DNA of 64,000 bases from Vibrio rhodolitus (GTDB lineage: Bacteria > Pseudomonadota > Gammaproteobacteria > Enterobacterales > Vibrionaceae). The stretch lies in NCBI RefSeq assembly GCF_003350325.1, contig NZ_QLYZ01000006.1, forward strand, positions 1-64,000, read 5' to 3'. Position 1 is the stretch's first letter. Each line of letters starts with the position of its first letter. A program made the translations under genes and the position numbers. The notes beneath the pieces were generated by a model. The model made no database searches. It worked only from the letters and a program-made list of their open reading frames with translations, and was not told the origin of the DNA. Of the stretch, positions 9,816 to 19,671 are shown one piece after another.

Positions 9816-10283
9816 TTATTTCTCGTTTAAGTAGTTAAGCACGACTTCATGATGGTCTTTGGTCTTGAACCTATTGAACACATGCTCAATCACACCGTTT
9901 TCATCAATTAAGAAGCTGATGCGGTGCAGACCGTCGTACACTTTGCCCATAAATTTCTTTTCGCCCCATACGCCGAACTGCTCAGCTACCGCGTGATCTT
10001 CATCAGAGAGTAAAGTGAAGTTGAGGTTATCGCGTTCGATAAATTTACCTAAGCGTTTTACCGGATCGATACTTACACCCAATACCACGACATTATGTGC
10101 ATCAAGCTCTGCTTTGGTATCGCGTAGTCCTTGTGCCTGAACCGTACAACCTGGAGTCATCGCTTTAGGGTAGAAGTAAAACAACACCTTTTTGCCAGCA
10201 AAGTCGGCGAGAGTCACAGTGTTGCCGTCTTGATCTAAGAGAGAGAAAGCTGGTGCTGGTGAGCCAGCGGTAAGCGTATTCAT
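9816..10283 (-). CDS. bcp: Thioredoxin-dependent peroxiredoxin Bcp, single-Cys form
   Basis: The 155-residue AhpC/TSA-type peroxiredoxin reduces hydrogen peroxide and organic peroxides in the cytoplasm. The peroxidatic Cys46 lies in Y-P-K-A-M-T-P-G-C-T-V-Q-A. In E. coli Bcp a resolving Cys follows five residues later; here that position is Gln51, and the whole protein has only one Cys, so it must rely on an outside thiol. It lies 13 bases downstream of gcvR on the same strand. The gcvR-bcp pair next to divergent dapA-bamC is the same order as in E. coli. Confidence 0.93.
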   Translation of the reverse strand: MNTLTAGSPAPAFSLLDQDGNTVTLADFAGKKVLFYFYPKAMTPGCTVQAQGLRDTKAELDAHNVVVLGVSIDPVKRLGKFIERDNLNFTLLSDEDHAVAEQFGVWGEKKFMGKVYDGLHRISFLIDENGVIEHVFNRFKTKDHHEVVLNYLNEK

Positions 10284-10296
10284 GATAATTCCTTTA

Positions 10297-10839
10297 TTAT
10301 TGGCTGTTTTTTATGAAATTCAGAGAACCTTTTACGTCAAGCTGACGGCAGAGATCAGTAAACTCTTCTTGCAGTTGCATTAGGTTAAACTCAGAGTCGA
10401 CCGAGGCGGTTAAGGCAAGATGAAACTGGTCGTGTTGAGCTTCAAGCTTCTCTTTGTCGATGGTTTGCGCGCTAAGAGAAGAAAGGTCGATTTGCTTGCT
10501 GGCAAAGAAATGGGTGAATTTTTCGGTTAACCCGACTTTGTCATCCGACTCGATAAAGGCTTCTAAAGTGTAAGCTTTATCTTGATGCGCGTGTTTTGCC
10601 GTGCGCTTCATTATGGTGATTAGATCTTGCTCTTGTCCCAGCAGTGGTAAAGTGGTCTCGACGCGAGTAATGGCGCCATTGCTTCCTGAAAGCAGCATGA
10701 TCAGCGTAAACTCACTACCAAACAGTGCAATGCGGCTGTCGACAATATTACAACCAGACTGCGTGACCAAACGCACGACTTGATCGCATACACCAGGGCG
10801 GTCACTTCCTACCGCAGTAATTACCAGATGTTGAGTCAT
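10297..10839 (-). CDS. gcvR: Glycine cleavage system transcriptional repressor GcvR
   Basis: The 180-residue cytosolic regulator is built of two ACT domains, one starting at L-V-I-T-A-V-G-S-D-R-P-G-V and another near residue 90 (Y-T-L-E-A-F-I-E-S-D-D-K-V-G-L). In E. coli GcvR binds GcvA and glycine to control the gcv operon. It has no DNA-binding domain, as expected. It is divergent from dapA and precedes bcp in a two-gene unit. Confidence 0.9.
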   Translation of the reverse strand: MTQHLVITAVGSDRPGVCDQVVRLVTQSGCNIVDSRIALFGSEFTLIMLLSGSNGAITRVETTLPLLGQEQDLITIMKRTAKHAHQDKAYTLEAFIESDDKVGLTEKFTHFFASKQIDLSSLSAQTIDKEKLEAQHDQFHLALTASVDSEFNLMQLQEEFTDLCRQLDVKGSLNFIKNSQ

Positions 10840-11259
10840 ACTATCACTTCAATTTTGTTTTGCTTATTAGGCAGGTACTTTAGCATAGTTATTGCTGCTG
10901 AAAATGGCGAGAATGATCATTTTATTCACATTTGCTCGCGTTTATGTAGAAAATTCTCAATGTGTTGGAATTTACTATGCCAACTATTCGGGCAAAAGTT
11001 GGCGCACAGATGAGTAATAGAGTAAGGCTTGAAGATTGGCGATAAGCGCTAGTGAAACTGTTACTTTTTATTCATGCGCAAGTGGTGGGCAGAGCAGAAT
11101 TGGCGCTAAGACAATTTGACCTAGGTCTTAATTCTGCGGCTTGAGTGGAATTAGTCCGCTATATTGAGGCAAATCGGTGACTTAAGGGGCGTTAAGCGCT
11201 TGTCTTTTTTCATCTCGATACAGTACCATGCAGAAAGTAATAAAATATCGGAGAAGGAC
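10840..11259. other. Intergenic region between gcvR and dapA
   Basis: The 420 bases separate divergent gcvR and dapA and should hold both promoters. The only clear structure is the 10-bp palindrome GACCTAGGTC at 11118-11127, next to a TTGACC that could be a -35 element; no matching -10 at good spacing was found. No small gene or riboswitch was recognised. Confidence 0.4.
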
Positions 11260-12138
11260 ATGTTTTCAGGAAGTATCGTAGCGCTTATAACCCCATTTAC
11301 TCAAGACGGCGAAGTAGATTACGTTAGCCTGAAGAAACTTGTAGATTTTCACGTCGAAGCTGGCAGTGACGGTATCGTTGCAGTAGGCACCACGGGTGAG
11401 TCTGCAACTTTAACTATCGAAGAGCATGTCAAGGTAGTGCATAAAACGGTTGAGTTTGCAGAAGGTCGTATTCCTGTTATCGCAGGCACTGGCGCAAATG
11501 CAACTCATGAGTGTGTGACGTTTAGCCGTCTACTAAATAACTCAGGTATCGTTGGATGCTTGAGCGTAACGCCATACTACAACAAGCCAACGCAAGAAGG
11601 TCTCTACCAGCACTACAAAGCAATTGCGGAAGAAAGTGAAATTCCACAGATTCTATACAACGTACCTGGTCGTACTGCGGTTGATCTGCAGCCAGAGACG
11701 GTTGCACGCCTAGCTGAAATTGAAAACATCGTTGCGCTAAAAGATGCGACGGGTGATTTGAGCAGAATTGCAAAACATCGTGAACTTTGTGGCGAAGATT
11801 TTATCTTACTAAGTGGCGATGATGCGACAGGCTTGGATTTTGTCCGTCTTGGTGGTCAAGGTGTGATTTCAGTAACGAACAACTTGGCAGCGAAAGAGAT
11901 GGCGACCATGTTCCGTCTTGCCAGAGAAGGTCGTTATGAAGAGGCTGAGATTATCAACCAACGTTTGATGCCGCTACATAAGAATCTATTTGTTGAGTCG
12001 AGCCCAATCCCAGTGAAGTGGGCAGCGCTACAGATGGGATTGATTGAGTTTGGTGGTCTACGCTTACCGCTAACCGAGCTTTCTTCAGCGGCTGAGCCTA
12101 TTGTGCTTAAAGCTATGCAAGATGCAGGCATCTACTAA
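11260..12138 (+). CDS. dapA: 4-hydroxy-tetrahydrodipicolinate synthase
   Basis: The 292-residue enzyme condenses pyruvate with aspartate semialdehyde, the first step committed to lysine and meso-diaminopimelate. The Schiff-base Lys161 (A-L-K-D-A-T-G-D), Tyr133, Arg138 (V-P-G-R-T) and Thr44-Thr45 (G-T-T-G-E) are all at the standard DapA positions. The start ATG at 11260 follows a GGAGAAGG ribosome site and gives the family N-terminus [13 protein letters not shown]; an upstream in-frame extension to 11164 was rejected. bamC follows after 54 bases, as in E. coli. Confidence 0.96.
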   Translation: MFSGSIVALITPFTQDGEVDYVSLKKLVDFHVEAGSDGIVAVGTTGESATLTIEEHVKVVHKTVEFAEGRIPVIAGTGANATHECVTFSRLLNNSGIVGCLSVTPYYNKPTQEGLYQHYKAIAEESEIPQILYNVPGRTAVDLQPETVARLAEIENIVALKDATGDLSRIAKHRELCGEDFILLSGDDATGLDFVRLGGQGVISVTNNLAAKEMATMFRLAREGRYEEAEIINQRLMPLHKNLFVESSPIPVKWAALQMGLIEFGGLRLPLTELSSAAEPIVLKAMQDAGIY

Positions 12139-12148
12139 ATATTAAGGA

Positions 12149-12179
12149 TTGCTGAAGCTTAATGCTTCAGCATTTGTTT
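12149..12179 (+). terminator. Intercistronic hairpin between dapA and bamC
   Basis: GCTGAAGC pairs with GCTTCAGC around TTAAT and is followed by a weak T-rich run. It may be a leaky terminator or an RNA-stabilising hairpin that lowers bamC expression relative to dapA. Confidence 0.5.
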
Positions 12180-12192
12180 ATCAGGAGTTTCA

Positions 12193-13215
12193 ATGAAGTT
12201 GTCATCCCAGCTAGTCGTTAGTTCACTAGCTGTTTTTGTTTTAAGTGCATGTTCTGGTGGTGCTGATCAGCGTCGTCAAGCGGACAATGACTTCGACTAC
12301 CTAAATACCCCAGCTTTGGTGGATTGGACCCCATTGCCGGGCACTGAGGTTCGTCACTACACTAACTACCTTATCCCGCAAGGTGACTTTAAAGGTGGTG
12401 TAGGTAACCAAGTAGATATTCGTCCACCTCAGCAAGTACTTGAGCTGATCCCTGGCGCGCGTGTTGAACGTGCAGATGGCAACGTGGCAATTTGGCTACT
12501 GAGAAAAGACGAAGCAGACCGCGTTTGGCAAACGGCACAAACCATGATTGCAGAGCGCGATCTTAAAGTGCGTGAACAGAGCGATACGCGTATTGAAACA
12601 GAGTGGGTTACTTGGGTTTCAGAAGATGAATCTGCGCCGTTAAGTGCTCGTTATGAGCTGACGCGTGGTGAAAGCAATGGTCGTCAAGTGATCGTACTTG
12701 CACTGATCGATTGGCGCCAAGGTAATGATGAAGTTCCGGTTACTTATACCAACAAAGAACGTTACAGCGCTTTGATGGCGAACCTGATCACTGCTCGCTA
12801 CGATTTAGATGTTCGTCTAGAAGCCGAGCGTCAAGCGAATGAGCTGGTTAAGCAGATCCCAATCACCATGGGTACGGACCGTTCTGGTCTACCAGTGATT
12901 ATCGCGCGTTCATCATATGATGTGCTGTGGGCTCGTTTACCGAAGATTTTGCCTGAGATGGGCTTTAAGATCGAAGAACGTAACCAATCTCAAGGTACGA
13001 TCAAAGCGAAGTACTTTGAGCCTGATGATGAGTTCTGGCAAAAAGTGGGCGTGAAGCCAATCGCGCTTAAGTCAGTGACTTATACCTTCCTCTTTGGTGA
13101 TCTAGGTAACCGTACCTCAATTAACGTGACGGACCCACAAGGTAAGCCAGTTGAAGAAGAGTTGCTAAAAGACATGGTGCCAGTATTGGCAGCAATGGCA
13201 AAACAGCATCAGTAA
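12193..13215 (+). CDS. bamC: Outer membrane protein assembly factor BamC (lipoprotein)
   Basis: The 340-residue lipoprotein is an accessory subunit of the BAM complex. A signal peptide ends in the lipobox L-S-A-C with the lipidated Cys20. The unstructured N-terminal segment with Y-L-N-T-P (residues 36-40), which in E. coli docks on BamD, is followed by two helix-grip domains (about 95-210 and 225-340). Length matches E. coli BamC (344). It sits just downstream of dapA, the conserved dapA-bamC order. Confidence 0.93.
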   Translation: MKLSSQLVVSSLAVFVLSACSGGADQRRQADNDFDYLNTPALVDWTPLPGTEVRHYTNYLIPQGDFKGGVGNQVDIRPPQQVLELIPGARVERADGNVAIWLLRKDEADRVWQTAQTMIAERDLKVREQSDTRIETEWVTWVSEDESAPLSARYELTRGESNGRQVIVLALIDWRQGNDEVPVTYTNKERYSALMANLITARYDLDVRLEAERQANELVKQIPITMGTDRSGLPVIIARSSYDVLWARLPKILPEMGFKIEERNQSQGTIKAKYFEPDDEFWQKVGVKPIALKSVTYTFLFGDLGNRTSINVTDPQGKPVEEELLKDMVPVLAAMAKQHQ

Positions 13216-13226
13216 TCTCGATGAAT

Positions 13227-13258
13227 AAAAAAAGCTGACATGATGTCAGCTTTTTTTT
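13227..13258. terminator. Rho-independent terminator after bamC
   Basis: The stem AAAAAAGCTGACA pairs with TGTCAGCTTTTTT and lies between the convergent ends of bamC and the antiporter gene, so it can act in both directions. Confidence 0.9.
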
Positions 13259-13276
13259 GTCTCAATAATAGTTGGC

Positions 13277-14599
13277 TTATAGCACCATGGCGGCAATCCA
13301 ACCAAAGGCAATCAAAGGTAGATTGTAGTGGATAAAGGTCGGTACAACCGTTTCCCAAATATGCTCGTGTTGCCCATCAGCATTTAGACCCGATGTTGGA
13401 CCTAAGGTTGAGTCTGACGCCGGTGAGCCTGCATCACCTAGCGCGGCTGCTGTACCAACCAGTGCAATGGTTGCCATTGGCGAGAAGCCAAACGCAAGTG
13501 AGAGTGGTACGTAGATCGTCGCGATAATTGGAATGGTTGAGAACGACGAACCGATACCCATGGTCACTAGCAAACCAACTACCAACATAAGCAGTGCTGC
13601 TAGCGGTTTATTATCACCGATACTAGTCGAGAGAGCTTGAACCAGAGTTTCAACGCCACCAGTTTGCTTCATTACTGCCGCAAAACCCGCCGCTGAAATC
13701 ATAATAAAGCCGATCATTGCCATCATGTGTACGCCTTTAGTGAACACATCATGGGTCTCTTTCCATGCAATCACGCCACCAAAAGTGAAGACCATAAAGC
13801 CAGCAAGGGCACCGATAATCATTGAACCCGTTGTCAGCTGTACCGCCAGCGCTGCCACAATACCAAGCCCTGCCACAACAATGTTTTTCTTGTTGATTTC
13901 CTGAGTTTCCTGGCTCGCTTTGGTGTGACTTGTTTCAGCGTATTCACGTGGTTTACGGTAACTGACGAAAATCGCAGTCAACAAACCAAATACCATGCCC
14001 GCTGCTGGTAGTAGCATTGCGGTTGGTACTTGTGATGCCACCACGTCTAAGCCGTTATCATGCAGGTTTTTCAGCAGGATGTTGTTAAGGAAAATACCAC
14101 CAAAACCAACAGGAAGAACCATGTAAGGCGTGATTAGACCAAAGGTTAATACACACGCAATCATACGGCGGTCTAGCTTAAGCTTGGCAAACACCGCTAA
14201 CAAAGGTGGGATCAAAATTGGGATAAAAGCGATATGCACAGGGATCACGTTTTGTGATGACATAGTCACTAGGACTAGCGCGAATAACATACCGTATTTA
14301 AGACCGGTCGTTGAGGCGCTATTTTCTTTGCCATTGAGGCGGCGAATAACACTATTCGCTAACAGATCAGTGATACCTGAGCGAGAAATCGCAACAGCAA
14401 AAGTACCTAACATCGCGTAGCTTAATGCAATGGTCGCACCACCACCTAAACCACTTTCAAAAGCGGAAACCGCTTCATTTAAGCTCATGCCAGCGACTAA
14501 GCCGCCAACGATAGCACTAAAGGTTAGCGCTACGACAACATTAACCCGCATTAGGGCGAGTATCAGCATGATACATACAGATATTACAACAGGATTCAT
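13277..14599 (-). CDS. Na+/H+ antiporter family protein (NhaC/YuiF-like)
   Basis: The 440-residue inner-membrane protein has about 11-12 hydrophobic segments and looks like the Na+/H+ antiporter family with an N-terminal Na_H_antiport_2-type region followed by the NhaC-like core. The C-terminal part has the polar [15 protein letters not shown] motif near residues 390-405, typical of this transporter group. Ion or substrate specificity cannot be told: related proteins also carry amino acids. The gene stands alone between bamC (convergent) and rnt (same strand, 30 bases upstream), so it may be transcribed with rnt. Confidence 0.8.
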   Translation of the reverse strand: MNPVVISVCIMLILALMRVNVVVALTFSAIVGGLVAGMSLNEAVSAFESGLGGGATIALSYAMLGTFAVAISRSGITDLLANSVIRRLNGKENSASTTGLKYGMLFALVLVTMSSQNVIPVHIAFIPILIPPLLAVFAKLKLDRRMIACVLTFGLITPYMVLPVGFGGIFLNNILLKNLHDNGLDVVASQVPTAMLLPAAGMVFGLLTAIFVSYRKPREYAETSHTKASQETQEINKKNIVVAGLGIVAALAVQLTTGSMIIGALAGFMVFTFGGVIAWKETHDVFTKGVHMMAMIGFIMISAAGFAAVMKQTGGVETLVQALSTSIGDNKPLAALLMLVVGLLVTMGIGSSFSTIPIIATIYVPLSLAFGFSPMATIALVGTAAALGDAGSPASDSTLGPTSGLNADGQHEHIWETVVPTFIHYNLPLIAFGWIAAMVL

Positions 14600-14629
14600 A
14601 GTTAACTCTTTCTTGTGTGTTTGCGTTTA

Positions 14630-15289
14630 TTATTGTGTTTTTTCTGTTTCATCGCTGACAAGTGGCCAGCCACCTAAGGCTTTCCATTTGTTGACGATTC
14701 CACAAAATAGCTCTGCGGTTTTTTGCGTATCGTATAGTGCAGAGTGGGCTTCTTTGTTATCAAAATCCATCCCCGCGGCTTTGCAAGCTTTAGCCAAAAC
14801 GGTTTGACCGTAAGCAAGACCACTTAACGCGGCAGTATCAAAGGTCGCAAAAGGATGGAAAGGGACACGTTTTAGGTTGCTACGTTCACTCGCTGCCATA
14901 ACGAAGTTATGATCGAAAGTGGCGTTGTGAGCAACAATAATCGCACGGCTACAATCTGCCGCTTTTTGCTCCTTGCGCACAAGCTTATAAATTTCCTTCA
15001 AGGCTTCTGATTCTGCTATTGCACCACGCAGTGGGCTAAACGGATCGCGAATGCCGTTAAATTCAAGAGCTTCTTTAACTAAGTTTGCCCCTTCAAAGGG
15101 CTCAATATGGAAATGAAGCGTCGATGCTGGATGGAGATCGCCATGCTCGTCCATTTTTAATGTGACGGCACAAATCTCTAAAAGTGCATCGGTTTGGGCG
15201 TTGAATCCCGCGGTTTCGACGTCAATCACTACCGGGAAATACCCACGGAAGCGTTTTTTAAGCGTCAAAGCTTCATTTTCAATAGTCAT
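14630..15289 (-). CDS. rnt: Ribonuclease T
   Basis: The 219-residue DEDD-type 3'-5' exoribonuclease trims tRNA and other stable RNA 3' ends. The catalytic motif Exo I is V-I-D-V-E-T-A-G-F (D22 and E24), Exo II lies at A-H-N-A-T-F-D and Exo III at H-S-A-L-Y-D-T. Length agrees with E. coli RNase T (215). It is divergent from motY, the usual Vibrio arrangement. Confidence 0.94.
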   Translation of the reverse strand: MTIENEALTLKKRFRGYFPVVIDVETAGFNAQTDALLEICAVTLKMDEHGDLHPASTLHFHIEPFEGANLVKEALEFNGIRDPFSPLRGAIAESEALKEIYKLVRKEQKAADCSRAIIVAHNATFDHNFVMAASERSNLKRVPFHPFATFDTAALSGLAYGQTVLAKACKAAGMDFDNKEAHSALYDTQKTAELFCGIVNKWKALGGWPLVSDETEKTQ

Positions 15290-15558
15290 ATTCTTTTACA
15301 TTTGTGTGACAAGGCTTGCATTATTGCAGATTCTTGATGCAATACCAATCAAGATTACTTTGCAATTAAGCAAGGTAAGCTGGTTATGATTCAAGCTGTG
15401 AGCAATCAGCCACTATCGTTGGGACGAGATTGGACAAACTTAGCGCAACTGCGCAGCGATAGTAAAAGTTGGCGGGAATATTGCTTCTGAACTAGTGGTA
15501 TTATCCTATGAGCGACAGGATAGGCAAATTAGTGCCGTAATCACTCAACACCAGAGAA

Positions 15559-16449
15559 ATGAATAGAATGAAGAATCGGATTGTAAGCAGCTTAGCATGT
15601 ACGATAGCTATCCTGAGCACCAACACTTGGGCGATGGATAAGTATTATGGTGCATCACCAACACAATCCCAGTGGCAAATGGTGGTTAATAACCCTTTGC
15701 AATGCCAACTCGTGCATCCTATTCCCAATTTTGGCGACGCGGTATTTACCTCTAATGCGAGCAAAAAAATTAACTTAGATTTCGAGTTAAAGATGAAACG
15801 TCCAATGGGCGAAACTCGCGATGTCTCGTTGGTATCTATGCCGCCAGCTTGGCGACCTGGCGACAGCGCTGATCGCATGACCAATTTACGCTTTTTTAAA
15901 CAGTTTGATGGTTATGTCGGTGGGCAAACTGCGTGGAGCATTCTGAGTGAATTAGAGAAAGGGCGCTCACCAACGTTTAGTTACCAAGAGTGGCAAAGTG
16001 GCGACCGACGTGTCGAAGTGGCCATTTCATCGGTACTATTCCAGCAAAAGTACAATGTCTTTAGTGATTGTATTGCCAACTTGCTGCCTTATAGTTTTGA
16101 AGATATCGCCTTTACGATTCTTCACTACGATCGCTCCAGCGTGCAGCTTAATAAAGCATCGCAGAAACGTTTGTCGCAGATTGCCGAGTATATTCGCTAC
16201 AACCAAGATATTGATTTGGTGTTAGTCTCAACCTACACAGGTTCAGAAGACAGTAAGAGTGAAAGCCAAGCCCTGTCTGAGCAGCGTGCGGAAGTGATGC
16301 GTGATTACTTCAAGTCGATTGGCTTGCCAGAGGACCGTATTGAGGTGCAAGGCTATGGTAAACGCAGACCGGTGGCAGATAACGCTTCGCCGCTGGGTAA
16401 AGATCGCAACCGACGCGTGGTCATTTCACTTGGTCGCACTCAGGTCTAA
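15559..16449 (+). CDS. motY: Sodium-driven flagellar motor protein MotY
   Basis: The 296-residue protein has a signal peptide (about residues 1-25, ending T-W-A), an N-terminal MotY-specific domain that in V. alginolyticus forms the T ring, and a C-terminal OmpA-like peptidoglycan-binding domain from about residue 180 (motif around [11 protein letters not shown] and [11 protein letters not shown]). MotY anchors the PomAB stator of the Na+-driven polar flagellum. The closest alternative reading is a generic OmpA-family lipoprotein, but there is no lipobox and the neighbour rnt is the typical one for motY. The 269 bases upstream show no convincing sigma-28 promoter. Confidence 0.92.
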   Translation: MNRMKNRIVSSLACTIAILSTNTWAMDKYYGASPTQSQWQMVVNNPLQCQLVHPIPNFGDAVFTSNASKKINLDFELKMKRPMGETRDVSLVSMPPAWRPGDSADRMTNLRFFKQFDGYVGGQTAWSILSELEKGRSPTFSYQEWQSGDRRVEVAISSVLFQQKYNVFSDCIANLLPYSFEDIAFTILHYDRSSVQLNKASQKRLSQIAEYIRYNQDIDLVLVSTYTGSEDSKSESQALSEQRAEVMRDYFKSIGLPEDRIEVQGYGKRRPVADNASPLGKDRNRRVVISLGRTQV

Positions 16450-16464
16450 CAATCAAAGACAAAG

Positions 16465-16492
16465 AAAAACCAGCGTTCATCGCTGGTTTTTT
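16465..16492 (+). terminator. Rho-independent terminator after motY
   Basis: AAAACCAGCG pairs with CGCTGGTTTT around TTCAT and ends in a T run, 16 bases past the motY stop. Confidence 0.88.
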
Positions 16493-16519
16493 ATTAATGA
16501 CTAGTGACCAAAATAGGAG

Positions 16520-16957
16520 TTAATTTAACTTGAACTTGGCGATCAAGTTGCAGTTAGTCGCGGTATCGATATCCTGGACTAAGCGAGCTATTTTCGCATT
16601 AGGGTGACGTTTCATAAACTCGACCAAGGCTTTCTTACAGCAACCCATTGAGGTGACAAAAGCATCACAATCGGAGTTAGGACATTGGGGAACAAGCGTG
16701 AGTACTTTTTCAGAGGCCAACTTAAGGTACTTTAGCTCATACTTAGTGTCACCAATGGTGCGCCAGAAAGAGGCTAGGTTGTGACAAGAGATAACCGAGA
16801 TCATAAGTCTATCTTCCACCTCGATCTCAACCGACTCGCTAATTTGCTCGCTTAAGGTAAGCGCTTGTTGATAGTGCAAAACACAACGTAAATGGTCATG
16901 CTCTTGCAATGCAATGTCAGCAAGTAAGGTGTGTTTCTCCCAGTCTGAAATCTCCAT
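16520..16957 (-). CDS. DUF2753 family protein, Fur-box gene
   Basis: The 145-residue cytosolic, mostly helical protein matches the DUF2753 family of vibrios. The pattern L-L-A-D-I-A-L-Q-E-H-D-H-x-x-x-V-L-H-Y-Q-Q-A-L at residues 11-33 reads like a TPR helix pair. A Cys-rich stretch C-P-N-S-D-C-D-A-F-V-T-S-M-G-C-C (residues 92-107) is notable and could bind metal or be redox active. The function is unknown. A good Fur box lies 36-55 bases upstream of the start and a terminator for gloA precedes it, so the gene has its own, probably iron-regulated, promoter. Confidence 0.8.
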   Translation of the reverse strand: MEISDWEKHTLLADIALQEHDHLRCVLHYQQALTLSEQISESVEIEVEDRLMISVISCHNLASFWRTIGDTKYELKYLKLASEKVLTLVPQCPNSDCDAFVTSMGCCKKALVEFMKRHPNAKIARLVQDIDTATNCNLIAKFKLN

Positions 16958-16992
16958 TTCTCCAACCTCATTATGAAACGTGAGGTAAGATT

Positions 16993-17012
16993 AAATGATA
17001 ACCATTATCATG
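16993..17012 (-). promoter_or_regulatory. Fur box upstream of the DUF2753 gene
   Basis: The sequence AAATGATAACCATTATCATG contains the palindrome TGATAA-CC-ATTATCA and closely follows the Fur consensus GATAATGATAATCATTATC. It lies 36 bases upstream of the DUF2753 start, where it would cover the promoter and allow repression under iron-rich conditions. Confidence 0.75.
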
Positions 17013-17020
17013 TAAAGCAA

Positions 17021-17047
17021 AAATAAAAGGACAGCGAGTGCTGCCCT
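17021..17047 (-). terminator. Rho-independent terminator after gloA
   Basis: On the minus strand GGGCAGC pairs with GCTGTCC (one G-U) around ACTC and is followed by TTTTATTTTT. Confidence 0.8.
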
Positions 17048-17076
17048 AGTACTAGCATGAGTTGGCTTGGTTTAGT

Positions 17077-17493
17077 TTAGCCTTCAAGACCTGCTGATGC
17101 GTGAGAGTTTTGGATCAGCTCAATCATGTAGCCGTCAGGGTCTTTAACAAACGCAATGTGCGTGGTGCCACCTTTAACAGGACCTGGCTCACGAGTGACG
17201 TTGCCGCCTGCCGCCTTAATGGTATCGCACGTCGCGTAGATATCATCTACACCGATAGCGATATGACCAAAAGCGCTGCCCAGATCGTATTCGCTAGTGC
17301 CCCAGTTGTAGGTCAATTCGATTACTGCACCTTGAGATTCATCACCATAGCCCAGAAAGGCAAGGGTGTATTTGTATTCGGTATTCTCATTTTGGCGCAG
17401 TAAGGTCATGCCCATGACCTCGGTGTAAAATTGGATAGATTTGTCTAAATCACCTACGCGAAGCATAGTATGTAAGATACGTCCGTTTGACAT
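17077..17493 (-). CDS. gloA: Lactoylglutathione lyase (glyoxalase I)
   Basis: The 138-residue cytosolic metalloenzyme isomerises the methylglyoxal-glutathione hemithioacetal to S-lactoylglutathione. All four metal ligands are in place: H8, E59, H77 and E125, matching H5, E56, H74 and E122 of the nickel-type E. coli GloA. Length equals the family norm (135). It is transcribed leftward between nth and the DUF2753 gene, with its own terminator. Confidence 0.96.
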   Translation of the reverse strand: MSNGRILHTMLRVGDLDKSIQFYTEVMGMTLLRQNENTEYKYTLAFLGYGDESQGAVIELTYNWGTSEYDLGSAFGHIAIGVDDIYATCDTIKAAGGNVTREPGPVKGGTTHIAFVKDPDGYMIELIQNSHASAGLEG

Positions 17494-17578
17494 TGTTCAC
17501 TCCAGTGTTGGTTAGTTCGGCAAATATTAGCACGAATCTCGTTCAATCTGTCAGCCGCATTTTGGGGCTTGAATTTAG

Positions 17579-18214
17579 CTAAACTTCTGTTTTTTCTTTA
17601 TATTCACACAAATCTTCAATAATGCAGCTACCGCAGCGAGGCTTGCGAGCTACACAGGTGTAGCGACCGTGCAAAATAAGCCAATGGTGAACATCTAGTT
17701 TGAATTCTTTCGGTACGACCTTGAGCAATTTCTCTTCAACTTGATCGACATTTTTGCCCATCGCGAACTTAGTGCGATTGGAGACGCGATAAATATGCGT
17801 ATCGACGGCAATTGTCGGCCAGCCAAAGGCAGTATTTAAAACCACGTTGGCGGTTTTTCTGCCAACGCCAGGAAGCGCCTCTAGATCTTCTCGGTTTTCA
17901 GGAACTTCGCCATTGTGTCGCTCAAGCAAGATTTTACAGGTCTTAATTACGTTCTCGGCTTTGGAGTTAAATAGACCTATGGTTTTAATGTACTCTTTGA
18001 CGCCATCAACGCCCAAATCAAACAGGGCTTGTGGGGTATTGGCAACAGGGTAGAGCTTGTCGGTTGCCTTATTGACACTGACATCCGTTGCTTGAGCTGA
18101 GAGCAAAACGGCAATCAGTAATTCAAATGGCGTACTCCAGTTGAGCTCTGTTTGCGGGTTGGGGTTGTTGTCCCTGAGCCGCTTAAGAATTTCAATACGC
18201 TTGGTATTATTCAT
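17579..18214 (-). CDS. nth: Endonuclease III (DNA glycosylase/AP lyase)
   Basis: The 211-residue base-excision repair enzyme removes oxidised pyrimidines. The helix-hairpin-helix L-P-G-V-G-R-K-T-A-N with catalytic Lys120, the catalytic Asp138 in V-D-T-H-I-Y-R, and the C-terminal C-x6-C-x2-C-x5-C cluster that binds a 4Fe-4S centre are all present. nth follows rsxE, the same order as in E. coli, although here a terminator lies between them. Confidence 0.96.
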   Translation of the reverse strand: MNNTKRIEILKRLRDNNPNPQTELNWSTPFELLIAVLLSAQATDVSVNKATDKLYPVANTPQALFDLGVDGVKEYIKTIGLFNSKAENVIKTCKILLERHNGEVPENREDLEALPGVGRKTANVVLNTAFGWPTIAVDTHIYRVSNRTKFAMGKNVDQVEEKLLKVVPKEFKLDVHHWLILHGRYTCVARKPRCGSCIIEDLCEYKEKTEV

Positions 18215-18311
18215 TTGTTAGCTGCTTCTTGTGTATGACCGAGCAGAGGATCAGTGAGATAAAAGTGAAGCATCTCTTGATATCAGCTGGCTATTGTTAT
18301 TATGGGTGTAT

Positions 18312-18340
18312 AAAAAAGCTCACTGCGAAGAGTGAGCTTT
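18312..18340 (-). terminator. Rho-independent terminator after rsxE
   Basis: On the minus strand AAGCTCACT pairs with AGTGAGCTT around CTTCGC and is followed by a T run. It separates the rsx operon from nth. Confidence 0.85.
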
Positions 18341-18345
18341 ATAGG

Positions 18346-19035
18346 TTAATTGGTTACGCGAGCGCGCTCAATAGTTGGTTTTTGTTGTTTTGGCTGACGC
18401 TGAGCAAGCTTTTTGTCGATCACGTTTTTCAAGGCAATCAAAAAGCCAACCCCGATAAACGCACCCGGCGGCAACAGTGCGAGCAAGAAGCTGTTATCGA
18501 ACTGGAAAATTTCGATACGCAGTACTTGAGCCCAATCGCCAAGCAATAAATCTGCTCCGTCAAATAGTGTGCCGTTACCGATGATCTCACGCATTGCGCC
18601 GAGCACCACCAGAACGCTGGTCATGCCAAGTCCCATCCAAAATCCGTCAAGAGCAGCAGGCAATGGGTCATTTTTGGAAGCAAATGCTTCAGCACGACCA
18701 ATAATGATACAGTTGGTTACGATCAGAGGAATAAAGATCCCCAGTGAAAGGTACAAACCGTAGGCATAAGCGTTCATCAACAACTGCACGCAAGTTACTA
18801 GCGCAGCAATGATCATCACAAACACCGGAATGCGCACTTCTTTTGGCACATAATCACGTACTAAGGAAACGGTCACATTTGAGCCGACCAAAACCAACAG
18901 GGTCGCAATGCCTAACCCAAGTGCGTTGGTGACGGTTGATGAAACAGCTAGTAATGGACACAGACCAAGTAATTGAACGAGGGCAGGGTTGTTGTCCCAC
19001 ATGCCATCTTTAAATAGCTTTTTAGTATCAGCCAT
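18346..19035 (-). CDS. rsxE: Electron transport complex subunit RsxE (RnfE)
   Basis: The 229-residue membrane subunit of the Rnf/Rsx complex has about six transmembrane segments and is paralogous to RsxA, with the family motif L-G-L-C-P-L-L-A near residue 25. In V. cholerae-type Rnf, RnfA and RnfE together hold a membrane iron-sulfur centre between Cys residues; C26 and the Cys in I-V-T-N-C-I-I-I-G near residue 110 match this. The ATG at 19035 has a GGAGGT ribosome site 5 bases upstream and overlaps the end of rsxG by 8 bases; an upstream start at 19077 was rejected. Confidence 0.95.
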   Translation of the reverse strand: MADTKKLFKDGMWDNNPALVQLLGLCPLLAVSSTVTNALGLGIATLLVLVGSNVTVSLVRDYVPKEVRIPVFVMIIAALVTCVQLLMNAYAYGLYLSLGIFIPLIVTNCIIIGRAEAFASKNDPLPAALDGFWMGLGMTSVLVVLGAMREIIGNGTLFDGADLLLGDWAQVLRIEIFQFDNSFLLALLPPGAFIGVGFLIALKNVIDKKLAQRQPKQQKPTIERARVTN

Positions 19036-19663
19036 GAGTACCTCCGCAACCACGTGGTTGAGTGAGTAGTTGTTCACGATTCTGGTTAATGTAATCGACA
19101 GTACGTTTTACCGATCTGACCACAGCGCGCGGTGTGATTGTCGCGCCAGTAAACTGATCAAATTGACCGCCGTCTTTACGTACGTGCCAACTCGCTTCAT
19201 TGTCTGGCGTGGCTTGCTTACCCGTAAAACTCAAAATCCAGTCGCTGACACGCAGATCGATTTTATCCCCCAACCCCGGAGTTTCTTGGTGGGAAAGAAC
19301 ACGAGTACCAGTCACGGTACCATCTTGCTTAACCGCGACAATGATCTTAATTGCACCGTTGTAACCATCAGGTGCAATAGCTTCTAGTGCAATTGCGGTT
19401 GGTTGACCTTGTAACGTTGCAATATAAGCCGGCATCGGCGCGTCAGTACCAAGTGCAGGATCTTGGACAAGTGTGCAAGCTTCATATAGCACATTGTCGT
19501 GCATCTCTTGCGGGATCACTTGGTTTAATACCGAGAGTAACTGTTTTTGCTCTTGGATTTGAATTTGGTCTTTGGTTAAGTATTGAGTCAATGCGACTAA
19601 ACCGGTCGATGCACATGCAAAGATAGCCAATACCACCCCGTTTTTACGAATTGCGTTTAACAT
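19028..19663 (-). CDS. rsxG: Electron transport complex subunit RsxG (RnfG)
   Basis: The 211-residue protein has one N-terminal membrane anchor (residues about 9-28) and a periplasmic FMN-binding domain. The flavinylation motif T-G-A-T-I-T at 172-177 places the covalently attached FMN at Thr175, the residue known from Vibrio RnfG. The protein passes electrons within the complex on the periplasmic side. It overlaps rsxE by 8 bases and follows rsxD after 8 bases. Confidence 0.96.
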   Translation of the reverse strand: MLNAIRKNGVVLAIFACASTGLVALTQYLTKDQIQIQEQKQLLSVLNQVIPQEMHDNVLYEACTLVQDPALGTDAPMPAYIATLQGQPTAIALEAIAPDGYNGAIKIIVAVKQDGTVTGTRVLSHQETPGLGDKIDLRVSDWILSFTGKQATPDNEASWHVRKDGGQFDQFTGATITPRAVVRSVKRTVDYINQNREQLLTQPRGCGGTHG

Positions 19664-19671
19664 GGCTTACC

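Noticed and set aside
11164..11259. N-terminal extension of dapA
   Set aside because: The ATG at 11260 has a strong ribosome site and gives the conserved DapA start; the extension has no family support.
15450..15558. Sigma-28 promoter for motY
   Set aside because: A GCCGTAAT near 15532 resembles a -10 element, but no TAAA element occurs at the right distance.
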